From contig OY755184.1 of NCBI GenBank assembly GCA_963576735.1, forward strand, positions 7,254,001-7,318,000: a DNA stretch of 64,000 bases, given 5' to 3'. The notes under the pieces were generated by a model that was not told the DNA's origin, made no database searches, and saw only the letters and a list, made by a program, of their open reading frames with translations. A program made the translations under genes and the position numbers. Position 1 is the stretch's first letter. Each line of letters starts with the position of its first letter. Shown in pieces: positions 1 to 11,520 of this stretch. The DNA is from Bedellia somnulentella (taxonomy: Eukaryota > Arthropoda > Insecta > Lepidoptera > Bedelliidae).

Positions 1-40
1 CTGCACCCCTTCTGCCTAATTTAACTATAACAGTGCAAAA

Positions 41-92
41 TGTAAATGTGGAAGGTAATATTAGTAGAGGACGACCTCAGAGGACAATTTGT
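41..92 (+). mobile_element. RTE LINE fragment, C-terminal coding piece
   Basis: The + strand reads NVEGNISRGRPQRT, which matches the NVEGNVSRGRPRKT stretch near the C-terminus of the full-length RTE LINE at 34574-37689. Only about 50 bp are recognisable and the flanks show no further homology, so this is an old truncated relic. Confidence 0.6.
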
Positions 93-795
93 ACCATGTA
101 CATGTACAATACATGATGTTGTATGAAAATTTAGTTGGATATAAACAAATATACGATATAAAAAATGTTTATAAAGTTAAGCTCAACATTTTACTATACA
201 GAAATTTTAATCTACCATAACTTATCTAACCATCTACAAAACTTCTGAAGTGGTATATTATAAACCAATAAACATTCTGCTTTATGAAATATCTTTCAAT
301 TAAGACAAAATTGCCTGAGTCAAAATATTACTTCCATATAATAACCATGAGTTATAGTAATTGATAGAACAGTTTCAATTTGAGCAGTCTTGATACTGCT
401 GTTTGCAGAACCAATTTTCTATAGCCCGCAATTCGAATACCAAGCTGGTATAACAAAGACATACCCTTGGCTACAGGATGCAGTCTCCAATTCAAATTCA
501 GTAATCGAATACAAATATTGATACTTCTAGAGATATTCATTTCGGCTTGCGGATTCTGACTTATTCGATGCACAACGTATAATGAAGTCGCTCAGATCTG
601 TTTTCCTTTTATGTGATTTCAGGTTTATTTGTTATTTCAGAAATTAATTATGTAACATATCATGAAATTGGCAGTGAAACACAATAACAAAAAAGATCTC
701 TTATAAAAATGTGAGAAGAAATAAATAATCGATATGCATACAAAAGAAAAATAAATAATTAGCGGTATTTAAAAAAAAGTTTAAATCTACCAGCC
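93..795. other. AT-rich sequence, nothing recognised
   Basis: No repeat family shared with the rest of the window and no convincing ORF. The only open frame (minus strand, 73 codons) has no recognisable domain. Confidence 0.5.
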
Positions 796-1045
796 TTTAC
801 TACACATACATACATTCAAATGCTCACGCCATTAGTTCCCATTAGGGTAGGTAGAGACTATCGATCGCCACTTTGTACGATCTTGACAAACCTCTGTAGC
901 TTCGTTTACATCCATCAGTCTTCTCATACATGCTCTTTTATTCTTCATACTTCGGACGCCTGCCTTTTTGAGCACCCTTGCAATTTGGTCCAAATGTGTC
1001 AACCGAGGTCGTCTTCTTCTAACATTACCATGCATATTAGCTCTT
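796..1045 (-). mobile_element. RTE LINE, 5'-truncated 3' end
   Basis: The minus strand encodes a C-terminal peptide (LTHLDQIARVLKKAG, then SMKNKRACMRRLMDVNEA, ending YPNGN and stop) matching the end of the LINE at 34574-37689. The 3' terminus shows the family tail, here read as catacatacattc next to the CTCACG motif. It is a typical 5'-truncated insertion. Confidence 0.85.
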
Positions 1046-1903
1046 TATTTCTTCCTTTACTCAAGTTTATAAATCATAAAAAAGGGTAGCCATGGCTTCG
1101 GATAACTTATCATTAATTAGAAACATTTGTATGTTGATTAAAGAAAAGATAGTTAAGGTAATTTGTTCGTGATGGGTTTCCAGTCGTGTCACTTCACAAC
1201 AATTAAAAAGTACTACACACACAATAACTATCACCGTTCCATATTTTAGACTCTTGAGTTTAGTTCGAGAACTCATATGCTCTACTTTAGAATATAATGA
1301 CATTTGTTTGATAATTTTACACTAAAAGATTCAAAAAACATGTTGACAAATAAAATCCCAAAAGGGAGACACTATTCTTTTCATTTGTATCAACAATATA
1401 TATACAACCTTTAGAACTTCCACAAAAACTACATAACTCACAGCCGCCCTATACATTACCTCATCAAGTCTTCCAGCTTAAAATATTCATGCTTACCACA
1501 ATTTTCAAAGCAAAAGAAGCGAATCAAAAAGGAATCTTTGTCAGTAATGCATGCAACGAAGTGGCGGGAGCCGGGACGCCGCGGGCTGCGGAAGCTTCAC
1601 GACGTCTGCTATCTTGTCACAGCACCAGACCACTATATTCTTCCTCTTTATTTATGTGCACAATGCACCAGATACAAGAATAAACTCGCTATTGGACAGC
1701 AACTGCTGATAACACGTCACTTATTTTAGTTTCCGTATTTGCGTCCAAAATATTTGCTAGTCGGATTTTGCATTTGGTGCCTGTTTCGTGCGCTGTTTTG
1801 GGAATGTGGAAAGGTTTGGTTAGGAATGAGTTTTCTACGGGTATTGCAAGTGTTTTTGGCATTATTTTAATTTATAATATTTTTTACAATATATTTTCGC
1901 AAA
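1046..1903. other. Intergenic, unrecognised; GC-rich patch at 1558-1610
   Basis: Mostly AT-rich DNA with no family shared with the rest of the window. A short GC-rich patch (around gccgggacgccgcgggctgc, 1570) stands out from its surroundings, but I see no splice or coding pattern I can defend. Confidence 0.4.
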
Positions 1904-2140
1904 CATACATATACTCACGGCTATAAATCCCTAAAAGTGGTAGCCAGAGCTAGGGAATCAGAAATTCCTCAGCCACTTTTGGAAGTTGCGTGGGGAAAAT
2001 ATGATAAAATAAAGGTTGTTGGTAATGGGTCTCCAACCGCATCGCCCAAAAGCCCCAATACCGTTACCGTCGCCTCTTACGTACACCCACCGGAAGAAAT
2101 GGGGTAGTGCTATTCTAAGCCGGACAGACAATACACAGCT
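1904..2140 (-). repeat. SINE-A copy
   Basis: A nearly full copy of the window's commonest repeat, in reverse orientation. It runs from the (CATA)n tail and CTCACGGCTATAAATCCC through the CCTCAGCCACTTTTGG block and GGGTCTCCAACCGCATCGCC to CTAAGCCGG. It is diverged near the 5' end, where the GTGTCGGC motif is altered. Confidence 0.85.
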
Positions 2141-2964
2141 TTTTTTTTTAATTTTCGCATCATTTAAATGATTGATTTTAAAAGTATTTTAACAATTTTA
2201 AATTTTTATCTCAGTTTGTGCTCTACAGTTTTTTTTATATTCCTAAATAAAATTGCAAGTATTTTTTACGCAGAGTGGTTATGCCTTTATGTAAATTGTA
2301 AAAACCTCATTTTGTCTTTACTCTCTTACTCTGAACAAGAAACATATGCTTTTTTTAATAATTCAGGGTTAATAATTTTGTTATGTTTAAGCTTTAAGTG
2401 TTTTTGTTTGGGGACTTTTCTTGTGAGCCCAAAAAAGTGCTTTTCTAAAAAAGCGGAAATTCGGAATTCACAAACGCACATTAATTTTACGTATAAAATT
2501 ACGTTATGTAATTTTAATATTTATGCGTGTAAAAATCGGGAAAATGTGTAGTAGTCTCATTTTGAATACCACAAATAACATTTATTGTTAATTGAAAATA
2601 AGTCTTACAAAAGATATAATCTACCAAACTTGTTCATGTGAAATGTTGAGAAAACTCAGTGCTAATGAGCTTGGTATTTCGATTGTGAACCTATACGCCT
2701 AATGGGTTCATTGCGTGTTTTAGCTGTATTCATTTCATTTCTTACAAATATTTGTGAAGTAAATAAAACTGCTCGTTTTCGATACTGCTTTTATAAAAGC
2801 TTCCAATTACGTTGATAAATGTTGTGCTTTTATTTTCGTTCTTTTTGTGTGAGTTTACGGTCAAAACGATAGATTGGTTAAAAAAAAAATAAGTTTTACA
2901 GTTTCAAAACACCAGTTTTGAAACTGCTGACGCACCACCTAAAGATTAAGAAAGGTATATAGAC
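2141..2964. other. AT-rich intergenic, nothing recognised
   Basis: There is a 127-codon + strand open frame at 2168-2551. Its product is rich in Phe, Leu, Ile and Asn, as expected from translated AT-rich DNA, and it has no domain I recognise. Confidence 0.4.
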
Positions 2965-3210
2965 ATACATACATCTACATATTCTCACGCCTAACGTTCC
3001 CATCGGGATAGGCGGAGACTGTCGATCGCCACTTTGTACGATCCTGACAAACCTCACTAGCTTCATTCACACCCTTCATTCTTTTCATACAAGCTCTTTT
3101 ATTCTTCATACTTCGGACGCCTGCCTTTTTGAGCACACTCTCTATTTGGTCCAAGTGTGTTCTCCGTGGTCGTCCTCTACTAACATTACCTTCCACATTG
3201 GCTCTATAGA
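2965..3210 (-). mobile_element. RTE LINE, 5'-truncated 3' end
   Basis: Minus strand peptide NVEGNVSRGRPRRTHLDQIE, followed by VLKKAGVRSMKNKRACMKRM and SAYPDGN, matches the C-terminus of the LINE at 34574-37689. Just right of it (3211-3240) is a + strand GGCCGTGAGTATAAGTATG tail typical of SINE-A, so the LINE landed in or beside a SINE-A end. Confidence 0.85.
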
Positions 3211-3240
3211 AGGCCGTGAGTATAAGTATGTATGTATGTA

Positions 3241-5313
3241 TGTGTGTCATATATTTTACCGAAAGGCTACCTTTTTTTAAATTCATAGCCGAAAGTAAAG
3301 GTATGTATGACTAGCTACACATTTATATGAAGACTAGCTTCACAGTTGGAATCAAACTAAACAGATAAAATTGCGGTGGAAAAAATCATAACAACGTGTA
3401 CACCTTTGAAAATCATGAGAATGATATTCAGTTTTTCGATATAACTTTCTAAAGTTCTATACCCAGTAAATTTTGTTGTAAATCGTGTTTCCAACAAAGC
3501 GTGTAAAACTTCGGCAATAAAATTTTAATAATCTCCCAACAAACAAAACTACAAAAGAGGGTAGGAAATTTTAATCGTGTTTTTCAATAGCACTCGCAAA
3601 TTGGCAATCAACTTGAGACTTCGTAAGCGCTTAAGATGTTCACAATGGCGCTAAGAAATCCCATCTCAGCGTGTAAACAAAGCATATTCTAATGCTTTAG
3701 ACAAAAATGGTTGGAAAATGTTACGGCGCGTGCTGTCGGCGCTTCTACCCTGTTTGCTCTTAATTAGCGAAAATAGCTTCAAGCGCTTTACAACCACTCG
3801 ACCCTCATTTTATGATGTTGAGAATGATTTGATGCGGCTAGTAGTTAGTATCATTTTCATAATTTTCTGTGGTAACCAAAGATACAGATTTCTCTGATTA
3901 AAAAATCACTAACTATTTTTTCCTTCATACAGGCTTGAGAAGGTTAGAGGAAAGTTTTGAATTGATATAATATTTCGATTGACAGAAGCCGGTTTTCAAA
4001 CATTTGTATGTATTTATTTAATAGCCGTGGTAAATAAACGTGGAAGGTGTCAATCGATTTTATCAAGTTACATATTTATTTATTATTATTATATAATATT
4101 TAGTATTTCATTATTAGGTTAGTTATATATGATCCCGTCCTCCTATGATGAACTTTGAGGAGATTAAATTTATATTCTCAGTACTTTAGCTGTTTTAGTC
4201 AACATACAACGATAGTGTAATTTATTTAGTCTTTTAATACTCCATATTTAAATAATAGCTTGCAACTACTCTAATCATTGCAATTAGTATTTGTTAAAAA
4301 TATTAACAAAGAGTTTCAAAGAGTAAATATATTCAGGCTATTATCGTAAAAACAATACGGACTACTCATTAAAGTTAGGTTTGTACGCTATTTTATAACT
4401 TATTACCAACCAACAGAGCATACAGATTTTGTAATATATTTGAAGATCTCTTTTTCCTTAATAATTTGGAAGAAATGGGCCATTATACTTTATTTATCAC
4501 CTAAATTCAGCGAGTTAGCATTTTAGGCATACACAAATTTGTCGTTTCCTAAAGAAATTACTTTTTAAGTTGCTAAAGTATGCTTTTAAGAAGTACTGGG
4601 CTTATGTCATACTTATGAAAGGTACGGAATTTCGTTTCAAATGATCTATACTTATTGATTATAAAATTAATAATTAAATTTCAAGCTTCACCAAGAAGCA
4701 AACCTTTAAAATACAACAGTTATTTCATACTAAGCAGAATAGTATGTGAAAATATGATAAAATACACCCCAGATTTCGCAGTTGCCACGAAATATTCTTG
4801 CCGGAAGTAATAACGCAGGCGCATTTGCTAATGATTTTAATTAGGAAAACCTCCCTTTAGAGGTTTTGTAGTAAACAAGAAATTCATATAGTTTCACCGT
4901 GTTTGCTTGTCTGTCTATCTTTATGCCTGTTCTAGGTATGGTAATAGAATCTAAAAAAAATGTATAATACTCGTATTAAGGCACCTTACCAACCTACGTC
5001 CTTTTTCGAAATGAATAAGTTTATTTATTGACTTTGCTGTTTTACCTACTTATATTCATGACTTTTTAGTTTATATTATTCTAACAAAACACTCATGATA
5101 ATAAATTTATATCGCATACTTTTTAAGTGAATTATTCACGATCTTGTAAACCTTACAATGTAAATGTTTTTGTACTTTATGTATGTAAGTATATTTAACT
5201 ATTTATAATAAAGTTGAGATTTTAATTTTCATATTTCTGAAGTAAATTAATAGTATATTCCCATATCAAAACTCAAATACAGCCACAACTCCCGACAAAC
5301 ATTGCATCCAGCA
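3241..5313. other. Long intergenic stretch, nothing recognised
   Basis: About 2 kb of AT-rich, apparently low-copy DNA with no ORF above 60 codons, no SINE or LINE match within the window and no tRNA-like structure. The patch around 3720-3830 is less AT-rich than its surroundings but shows no clear exon. Confidence 0.4.
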
Positions 5314-5504
5314 ATATATTTCGATTCAAAAGCGTTTTTCAAAACATTGGCAATAGCCGAACGTTCATTGTAACTGTACAGAAAGCAATATTTTAAAATA
5401 ACCAAAACTCCACTTTAGACCAGTAACTTCGATGTCCCATTGGAATGGAGACAACACGGACTCATATGCGGCGTTTAAAGGTTGTAGACTAACTCTACAC
5501 ATTT
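5314..5504. repeat. Direct repeat, copy 1 (about 190 bp)
   Basis: Matches 5750-5942 in the same orientation with scattered substitutions. Shared landmarks are AAAACATTGGCAATAGCCGA, CTGTACAGAAAGCAATATTT, TTGGAATGGAGACAACAC and ACTCATATGCGGCG. The family is unknown to me. Confidence 0.85.
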
Positions 5505-5602
5505 TTATTTATAGAGTAAAAAATCTTTAATGCACATTCAGATATAAAAAAATACTATATATTATATATATGCGATTTATATAATATATCAAAACTAAGG
5601 CT

Positions 5603-5717
5603 GTTAAGGGATTTTTGGGCGATGCGGTTGGAGACCCATCACCAACAACCTTTATTTTACCATCTTTTCCCCACTCAACTCTGGCTACCCCTTCTAGGCT
5701 TGAGTATATGTATGTAT
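5603..5717 (+). repeat. SINE-A, internal deletion
   Basis: Contains GGCGATGCGGTTGGAGACCC, the AACCTTTATTTTACC block, then CTGGCTACCCCTTCTAGG and TGAGTATATGTATGT. The CAACTTCCAAAAGTGGCTGAGG block is missing. It sits between the two copies of the direct repeat. Confidence 0.8.
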
Positions 5718-5749
5718 TTAAAATAAAGATAATACATTTGCAGTTTATG

Positions 5750-5942
5750 ATATATGTTTCGATTTAAAAGCATTTTTCAAAACATTGGCAATAGCCGAAT
5801 GTTCATTGTAACTGTACAGAAAGCAATATTTTAAAAGAACCAAAACTCCACTTTAGAGCAATAACTTCGATATCCTATTGGAATGGAGACAACACAGACT
5901 CATATGCGGCGTGTAAAGGCAGTTGAACAACTCTACACATTT
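5750..5942. repeat. Direct repeat, copy 2 (about 190 bp)
   Basis: Second copy of the repeat at 5314-5504, roughly 90% identical by eye. The copies are separated by about 245 bp that include a SINE-A remnant. Confidence 0.85.
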
Positions 5943-6101
5943 CGTAGTGCTAGGCTTAGAATGTATACTTTATATCCTCCACCTATTTTTTATTTCTACC
6001 ATCTTGTCCCCTATCAACTTTCAAATGTGGCTGAGGAGTTTCGAGTTCTAAAGCTCTAGCGGCCCCTTTTTGTGATTTATGGCCGTGAGTGTATGTATGT
6101 G
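5943..6101 (+). repeat. SINE-A, diverged and shortened
   Basis: The head GTAGTGCTAGGCTTAGAAT is followed by a collapsed middle and then TACCATCTTGTCCCC, AATGTGGCTGAGGAG and GGCCGTGAGTGTATGTATG. It directly follows copy 2 of the direct repeat. Confidence 0.7.
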
Positions 6102-6269
6102 AGTGTGTTGTGTATGTATATTTTATGTTATGTTGCTAACGTTCATAATTGGCTAATGACAGCCATGAGTTCAGTTCAGATTTTACTATAAATTTAAGTT
6201 TTGTAGCAAAAAGTCGAGTAAAACACTTCTTGTAACACGGGCTTTTTGTAAACTTGTTTCCATTTTTAC

Positions 6270-6640
6270 ATAAAACATAACATAAACGTTCACGCCGTTT
6301 ATCCCCGAAGGGGTTGGCAGAGGTACCAATACTTCTGAACTCACATGGCAAGCGTCATCTAGTGTCCAAAGAAGGTACCCACGTTTTGCTTAGACAGTGT
6401 ACTCACGTGATAGGGGGCAGGCCTATCGCCGTTTTGTACGAATACACTGTCACATGACTAAGTACAACTCAGCCATGTGGGTTTCCTCACGATGTTTTCC
6501 CTCACCGTTAAGAACCATGATATATTAACCACACATATGACTTTAGAAAAGACAAATTGGTGTAGGCCCGTCCCAGGATTGGAACTCACGCCCTTCTGTT
6601 TTCGGGCGGGTGTTCTACCCACTGGACTATCATGTCGCAC
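6270..6640 (-). repeat. SINE-B, full-length, tRNA-derived
   Basis: In reverse orientation the tRNA-like head lies at 6570-6640 (revcomp GATAGTCCAGTGGGTAGAAC, then GAGTTCCAATCC as box B). The body contains the revcomp of the ACACTGTCACATGACTAAGT block. The 3' end has CCCCGAAGGGG beside GGCAGAGGTA and the CACGCCG motif, then (CATAA)n. Confidence 0.85.
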
Positions 6641-6977
6641 CATTCCATTTTCCATTTTTATTTTTTTAATATAGTTTTGAGCTTATAATCATCCACAGCT
6701 TTAATTGAAAAAACTCCTTCTCAGGCTAAGTTTAATCTTGTCTAAGCTAAGTTAAAGAATAAACATACATAGAACAAGTATACTCGAACATTTAAGGCTA
6801 CTTTTCCCATATCGAATATTGGACAACTAGCAAATATCCTCACTATGTCATTTTATATTTGTATAAAAGATTTTCATTTAGCTTTAAATCTCGGATTTTC
6901 AAATGAATGTACTTTAAAATAGTTTTTCAAAAACATGTCGAGTTAACAATCTCTCATCGTGTAACAATGTAGGGGAA

Positions 6978-7148
6978 ATGAAAATCAGCGGCGCACATCC
7001 TTTCAGCGGGAGAGTGGGAAAATTGGAACCGAACACCTGCGTGTTGCTGTTTTTGTTGCCCCTTTGCGGTTGCTCCTCCTGCGGCTGCCTCGCGGTTTAT
7101 GGATCAACACACGATTATGTTGATTTGCAATCATTGAAACAAGTGTGA
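6978..7148 (+). CDS. Small ORF in a GC-rich island, 56 codons
   Basis: This ORF starts MKISGAHPFSGRVGKLEP and continues into a Cys/Leu-rich segment (CVLLFLLPLCGCSSCGC) that could be a hydrophobic helix or a signal-like segment. It coincides with a GC-rich island in AT-rich DNA. The last codons (CAAGTGTGA) also resemble a splice donor, so this could be a first coding exon. I recognise no family. It could equally be a promoter or 5'UTR island with a chance ORF. Confidence 0.2.
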   Translation: MKISGAHPFSGRVGKLEPNTCVLLFLLPLCGCSSCGCLAVYGSTHDYVDLQSLKQV

Positions 7149-7499
7149 TTGAAATAGTTTATTTAAAGTACATGTGGTATTGGTTGAAGATGGCGAAAAG
7201 AGAAATACTAAATACTTGAAAGATGAAACCATTTTTAGCAATAGTTATGTTTTTTTTGCTTGTTTTTACACAAAAAGGACACAAATTATGATTGTGCACA
7301 GGTAAGGTTATTAAAAATACAAATGGATTTTGTGTGAAAAAGGCATTTTTTTATAATCTTTAAAGAAAAAAGTATTTGTCTATATTTATAATGACACATT
7401 TATTTTGCGATGGAAGCATTTAGTGTTAAATGTTCGACAGTTTATTAAGTTATAATATTTTTTATGTAGAAGTAAAATTTTTATAGGTCAACTTTTAAA
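7149..7499. other. AT-rich intergenic
   Basis: Nothing recognised between the GC-rich island and the 3' end of the LINE that follows. Confidence 0.4.
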
Positions 7500-8074
7500 G
7501 TATTTATTTTTAACACTTTATTGCATATAAAACAACACTCAAACAGTATATTACAGAATAAGTACAACAGTATATGTACACAAAGACGGACTTATCGCCT
7601 TAACGCGATTTCTTCCAGTCATCCTTTATGGTGAGGAACAAATAGACAACTTTTTAAAACATTATGGTCAAGTATATATGCAATTTAAACAGAACTTAAT
7701 TAAACGCAACTTATTTACAACCTGTATATTAAATTATATATAGAAAAATTATTGTATCAAATATACTATACCATATCTTGATAACTATACATGTATATAT
7801 GTCGCAGCCAACTGGACAAATCAGCCAGCTGACAAAGCAGCTAGCCACTTAATTAAACGCCGGCTCCTAGTTAAAAGGCTAGCCCGCTAATAAAATGAAC
7901 ATGTCAACTGGTAGTAAGTTCCACAAATTAACTGCTCTGGCTGCAAAGGAATCACTATATGTAGCACTGTTATGAGAAGGTACACTCAACATCTTATTCT
8001 CCTGTGATCGCAAGGCACGGCCGTGGGAGCACAAGTATGTGAACTTACAACGAAGATAATGGGGGGCAGCAGGA

Positions 8075-8587
8075 TTATAAGGGCATTATATAAAATACAG
8101 AGAATATGAGTATTCCTCCTATAAGTCGAATTGGAAGCCACTTTAGTTGAGCTCGGTACTCAAAAATATGATCGTATTTACGTAATCTAAAAATAAATCG
8201 GATACATAAATTCTGGAGACGTTCGAGTTTGTTAAGTAGCTCCTCTGTGAGTACAAGATAGCTTACGTTTGCGTAATCGAGAATCGGAAGCAGTAGAGAC
8301 TGCGCCAGCGTAATCTTAGTGTGGTAAGGCAGAAAAAATTGCAAGCGCTTAAGTGAGTAACAGGATGCAAAGACTTTTTTACTTACGACTTCCACTTGGG
8401 GCAACCACGAAAATGTACTGTCCATAATAACTCCTAAATTCTTGACAGAATTAACGAAGCGAATATCGATGCCATCATTGATCAACTTTTTATCAAGAGC
8501 AATATTTGCCTTATTCAACAACCTCGAACTGCCAAAAATAATTGCCTGTGACTTATCAGGATTCAGTAGAAGTCCAAACTTCTTCAC
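8075..8587 (-). pseudogene. Reverse transcriptase, C-terminal half (LINE)
   Basis: Continuation of the same LINE after the broken YADD box: KKFGLLLNPDKSQAIIFGSS (motif D region), VKNLGVIMDSTFSW (motif E region), then the thumb ending ILDYANVSYL and LNKLERLQNLCIRFIF. Together with 8684-9256 it forms one decayed RT. It starts at an internal Met only because the upstream frame is broken. Confidence 0.85.
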
Positions 8588-8683
8588 CCATTTCGATATT
8601 ATTTCCAGGTTGTTATTTATGACATCAACGGCCGAGTTTATATCTTCCGGAAGAGCACATGTGTAGATTTGAAGGTCGTTTGA

Positions 8684-9256
8684 TTATAGGTGATAGAGAA
8701 AAGTAAGTTCTTTAGCTAAGATATTAATAAATAGTGAAAAAAGCAAAGGAGAAAGTACGCCGCCTTGCGGGACGCCAGCTAGTACCGGCCACCAAGCAGA
8801 GCTCTCTGCGTCGGTGCGCACGCACTGCTGACGACCTTTGAGGTAAGATTCGAACCAATTGGTGACTGTCGGAGATACGTTAAGAGATCTTAAAATGCCA
8901 AGAAGTATATCAAGATCCACAGTGTTAAATACGTTTCTGAAATCTAAAAGTGTAAGCACTGTAACTTGGTGATTTTCCATATTTAACCGAATATCATCAG
9001 TGACCTTGATGAGAGCAGTAACAGTGCTATGACCTGTTCGCAACCCAGACTGGAAATCGTTCAGCAAGTGGTGAGTGCAAAGGAAGTTGGAAAATTGTTC
9101 AAATACGAGGCGTTCAAGAACTTTTGATAGGAATGGTAGGATGGAAATTGGCCGAAATTGGGATAAGGTTGTTGGGTTAGGAACTTTGGGAATAGGGACA
9201 ATGAAGGCATTCTTCCACATACTAGGGAATGAACAAGAGAGTCGGGATAAGTTCAT
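8684..9256 (-). pseudogene. Reverse transcriptase, N-terminal half (LINE)
   Basis: Codes for RT fingers and palm: FRPISILPFLSKVLERLVFE, then QSGLRTGHSTVTALIKV, then DFRNVFNTVD (motif A, normally DFSKAFDTVD, so its catalytic Asp is lost), then GVPQGGVLSPLLFSLFIN (motif B). The frame ends at a stop exactly where the YADD catalytic box should follow: the next codons read stop-S-N-D, then DLQIYT. The two catalytic motifs are therefore both damaged and the enzyme is dead. Confidence 0.85.
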
Positions 9257-9265
9257 TAAATTTGT

Positions 9266-10044
9266 ATGTATTTAAAGTATCTATTAAAGTATTAAAATTA
9301 AATTTCTGTACATAATCTAAATAAACGTTAAATACATAATTAAAACGAATGAATCAAACTTTGTGAATCATTTGTAGAACATCGGTAATACTATTTCTTA
9401 AATACGGAATAATATAAAAATCAAAGTCTTATCTATACAGCTCACCAACTCAAAAAGTATTTTGTTGCAACGTTGATCAAAAACAAATTGCATCTGAAAG
9501 ACTAAACACAAACAAAAGTTACCTAGCACCACAAAATAATTTCTTATGCCACAAATGATGTGTTATCAGAAAATACAATTAAGACCTTAATAGAAGCTCT
9601 GTGGATTTATTACTACCACGGTCGAATTCGTACCGTACTTCCTTAGTTACGGATTAATTAATCCGGATTTAGGATTTTCGAGGAACTCGTGAGCCGATAA
9701 ACAGACTTCCGTATACAAGTGACATCAACAACATTTAACGAATTTAGTTCTAAGCAAATAAACTCATCTTGCTATACTCATGACCCTATCCCAAAATGGG
9801 GTAGCCAAAACTTGTAAATTGGATTTTTTTCAGAAATTTAAAAAGTTTCTTGGGGCAAGTACGTGTAATAAAGTATGTGTCTCCAGCCAGGTTTCCCAAC
9901 AATTACTTAGAAACCCTTATCATCTCAGTCGCCCTTTACGACGAATGCGGGATAAAATATCTATTTTAGGCCTACCCAACATTATGTACACTCTACTACA
10001 CGAACAGCTAACACTAAAGCTAATGTAAATAAACTTCAAAATTT
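9266..10044. other. AT-rich intergenic, possible old SINE-A scrap
   Basis: Mostly unrecognised. At 9773-9815 the sequence tatactcatgaccctatccc ... ggggtagcc resembles a badly decayed reverse SINE-A 3' end, too diverged to call firmly. Confidence 0.35.
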
Positions 10045-10230
10045 TAAGTAATAGAATAGAATAGAAAACTCTTTATTGTACATCACAGATACAGTCATTT
10101 TATACAGATTATTTCTTAAATAGAAGTACAATTGGCGGTCTTATTTCTTAAAGCAATCTCTTCCAGACAACCTTTGAATGGTGAGATTAGTACATTAATA
10201 AAAACAATAGTTAGATGTACAAGACATAAT
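10045..10230 (-). mobile_element. CR1-type LINE 3' end, solo fragment
   Basis: Reads AGAATAGAAAACTCTTTATTG, then ATTGGCGGTCTTATTTCTTA, then CTCTTCCAGACAACCTTTGA, the same 3'UTR block seen in the opposite orientation at 22283-22435. No coding sequence remains. Confidence 0.75.
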
Positions 10231-10396
10231 GGAATGGGAGTAGCAACTATTTTACATTACTTATATTAAACAAAAACTTAACAACTAAACTTATTTCTAG
10301 TGAGGAATCAATTAATTATATTTAGTTTTATATAATATATAATTATAAATCACATGAAATACTGTGGATATGTATTAATGTTTTGTAATATGCAAT

Positions 10397-10641
10397 GCCG
10401 TGTAGTGCCGGCTTAGAATGTCGCTACCCCTTTCTACCCACGGGTGTCGTAAGAGGCGACTAAGGGTATTGGGGCTTTTTATTGGATTTTTGGGCGATGC
10501 GGTTGGAGACCCATCACCAAAAACCTTTATTCTTACCATCTTTTCCCCACTCAACTTCCAAAAGTGGCTGAGGAATTTATAATTCCTTAGCTCTGGTTAC
10601 CCCTTCTAGGGAAATATAGCCGTGAGTATATGTATGTATGT
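10397..10641 (+). repeat. SINE-A, full-length, variant subfamily
   Basis: Runs from GCCGTGTAGTGCCGGCTTAG to CCGTGAGTATATGTATG. It carries CCCACGGGTGTCGTAAGAGG, where most other copies read CCGGTGGGTGTACGTAAGAGG, so it probably represents a different or older subfamily. Confidence 0.9.
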
Positions 10642-11118
10642 AATATGTAATGTAATGATTATGTATTAAAATTTATACTATGTTATTAATGCGAATGTAT
10701 TTATTATTTTTATATTTTATAACTATAATTTGATCCTATGAACTACGCAATAATATTTTATATTACTGTCAATTTTGTTAAATGTTTTAAGGACAAACCT
10801 ACACTAGGTTTGTTCTGTGGCGTTTCTGTACAAAAAAAAAACTCATTACACTTTTCTCAACATGGTGACTCAATCATCAGTATTAAATTTCATTCTAAAG
10901 TTAGACTACCAAAATTGATCGTTAATTGGGAGCGGTTAATGCTTTTTGTCTTAATTTCAACATGATTCGCCTATTTTTTCCAATTTTAAATCATTTAGAA
11001 AAAGGTTTGTTATCCACAATTACTTGTGCTCATTTTATTTAACACAATGATCGGGGAGAAGATGGTAATGATTAAATATGAAGACAAGTTGATTAGGGAA
11101 AAGATCGTAAAATATATT
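10642..11118. other. AT-rich intergenic
   Basis: No feature I can support. A 75-codon open frame at 10738-10965 shows no domain. Confidence 0.4.
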
Positions 11119-11369
11119 GCTGTGTAGTGTCGGCTTAGAATAGTACTACCCCATTCCTTCCGGTGGGTGTACGTAAGAGGCGACTAACGGTTTTGGGGCT
11201 TTTGAGGGATTTTTGGGCGATGCGGTTGGAGACCCATCACCAACAACCTTTATTTCACCATCTTTTCCCTACACAACTTCCAAAAGTGGCTGAGGAATTT
11301 CTGATTCCTTAGCTCTGGCTACCCCTTCTAGGGATTTATAGCCGTGAGTATATGTATGTATGTATGTAT
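11119..11369 (+). repeat. SINE-A, full-length with 10-bp TSD
   Basis: Full copy from GCTGTGTAGTGTCGGC to the (TATG)n tail. Flanks carry a direct repeat GTAAAATATA at 11107-11116 and 11371-11380, the footprint of target-primed retroposition. Confidence 0.95.
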
Positions 11370-11520
11370 TGTAAAATATAAAGTAAATATTAGTATATAT
11401 AAGGTGATAATATGTAGTTTTTAAAGTGCATCAACCAAATCACCCATCAACCATTGGAACTTAAAACTCAGCCATGTATCATTCGAATAATTAAAAAACA
11501 CATTACTCACTAATTGATAT

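Larger units (their letters stand above)
7500..9265 (-). mobile_element. CR1/jockey-type LINE, 5'-truncated, inactive
   Basis: A minus-strand non-LTR retrotransposon that starts inside the reverse transcriptase domain and runs to its 3'UTR. The 3'UTR (revcomp near 7560-7640) has the hairpin-like GATGACTGGAAGAAATCGC ... GCGATAAGTCCG and ends with GCAATAAAG. Related 3' ends recur at 10045-10230, 22283-22435 and 29793-30060. RT coding is interrupted. Confidence 0.85.

Noticed and set aside
2168..2551. 127-codon ORF
   Set aside because: AT-driven composition (Phe, Leu, Ile, Asn), no domain, no splice support.
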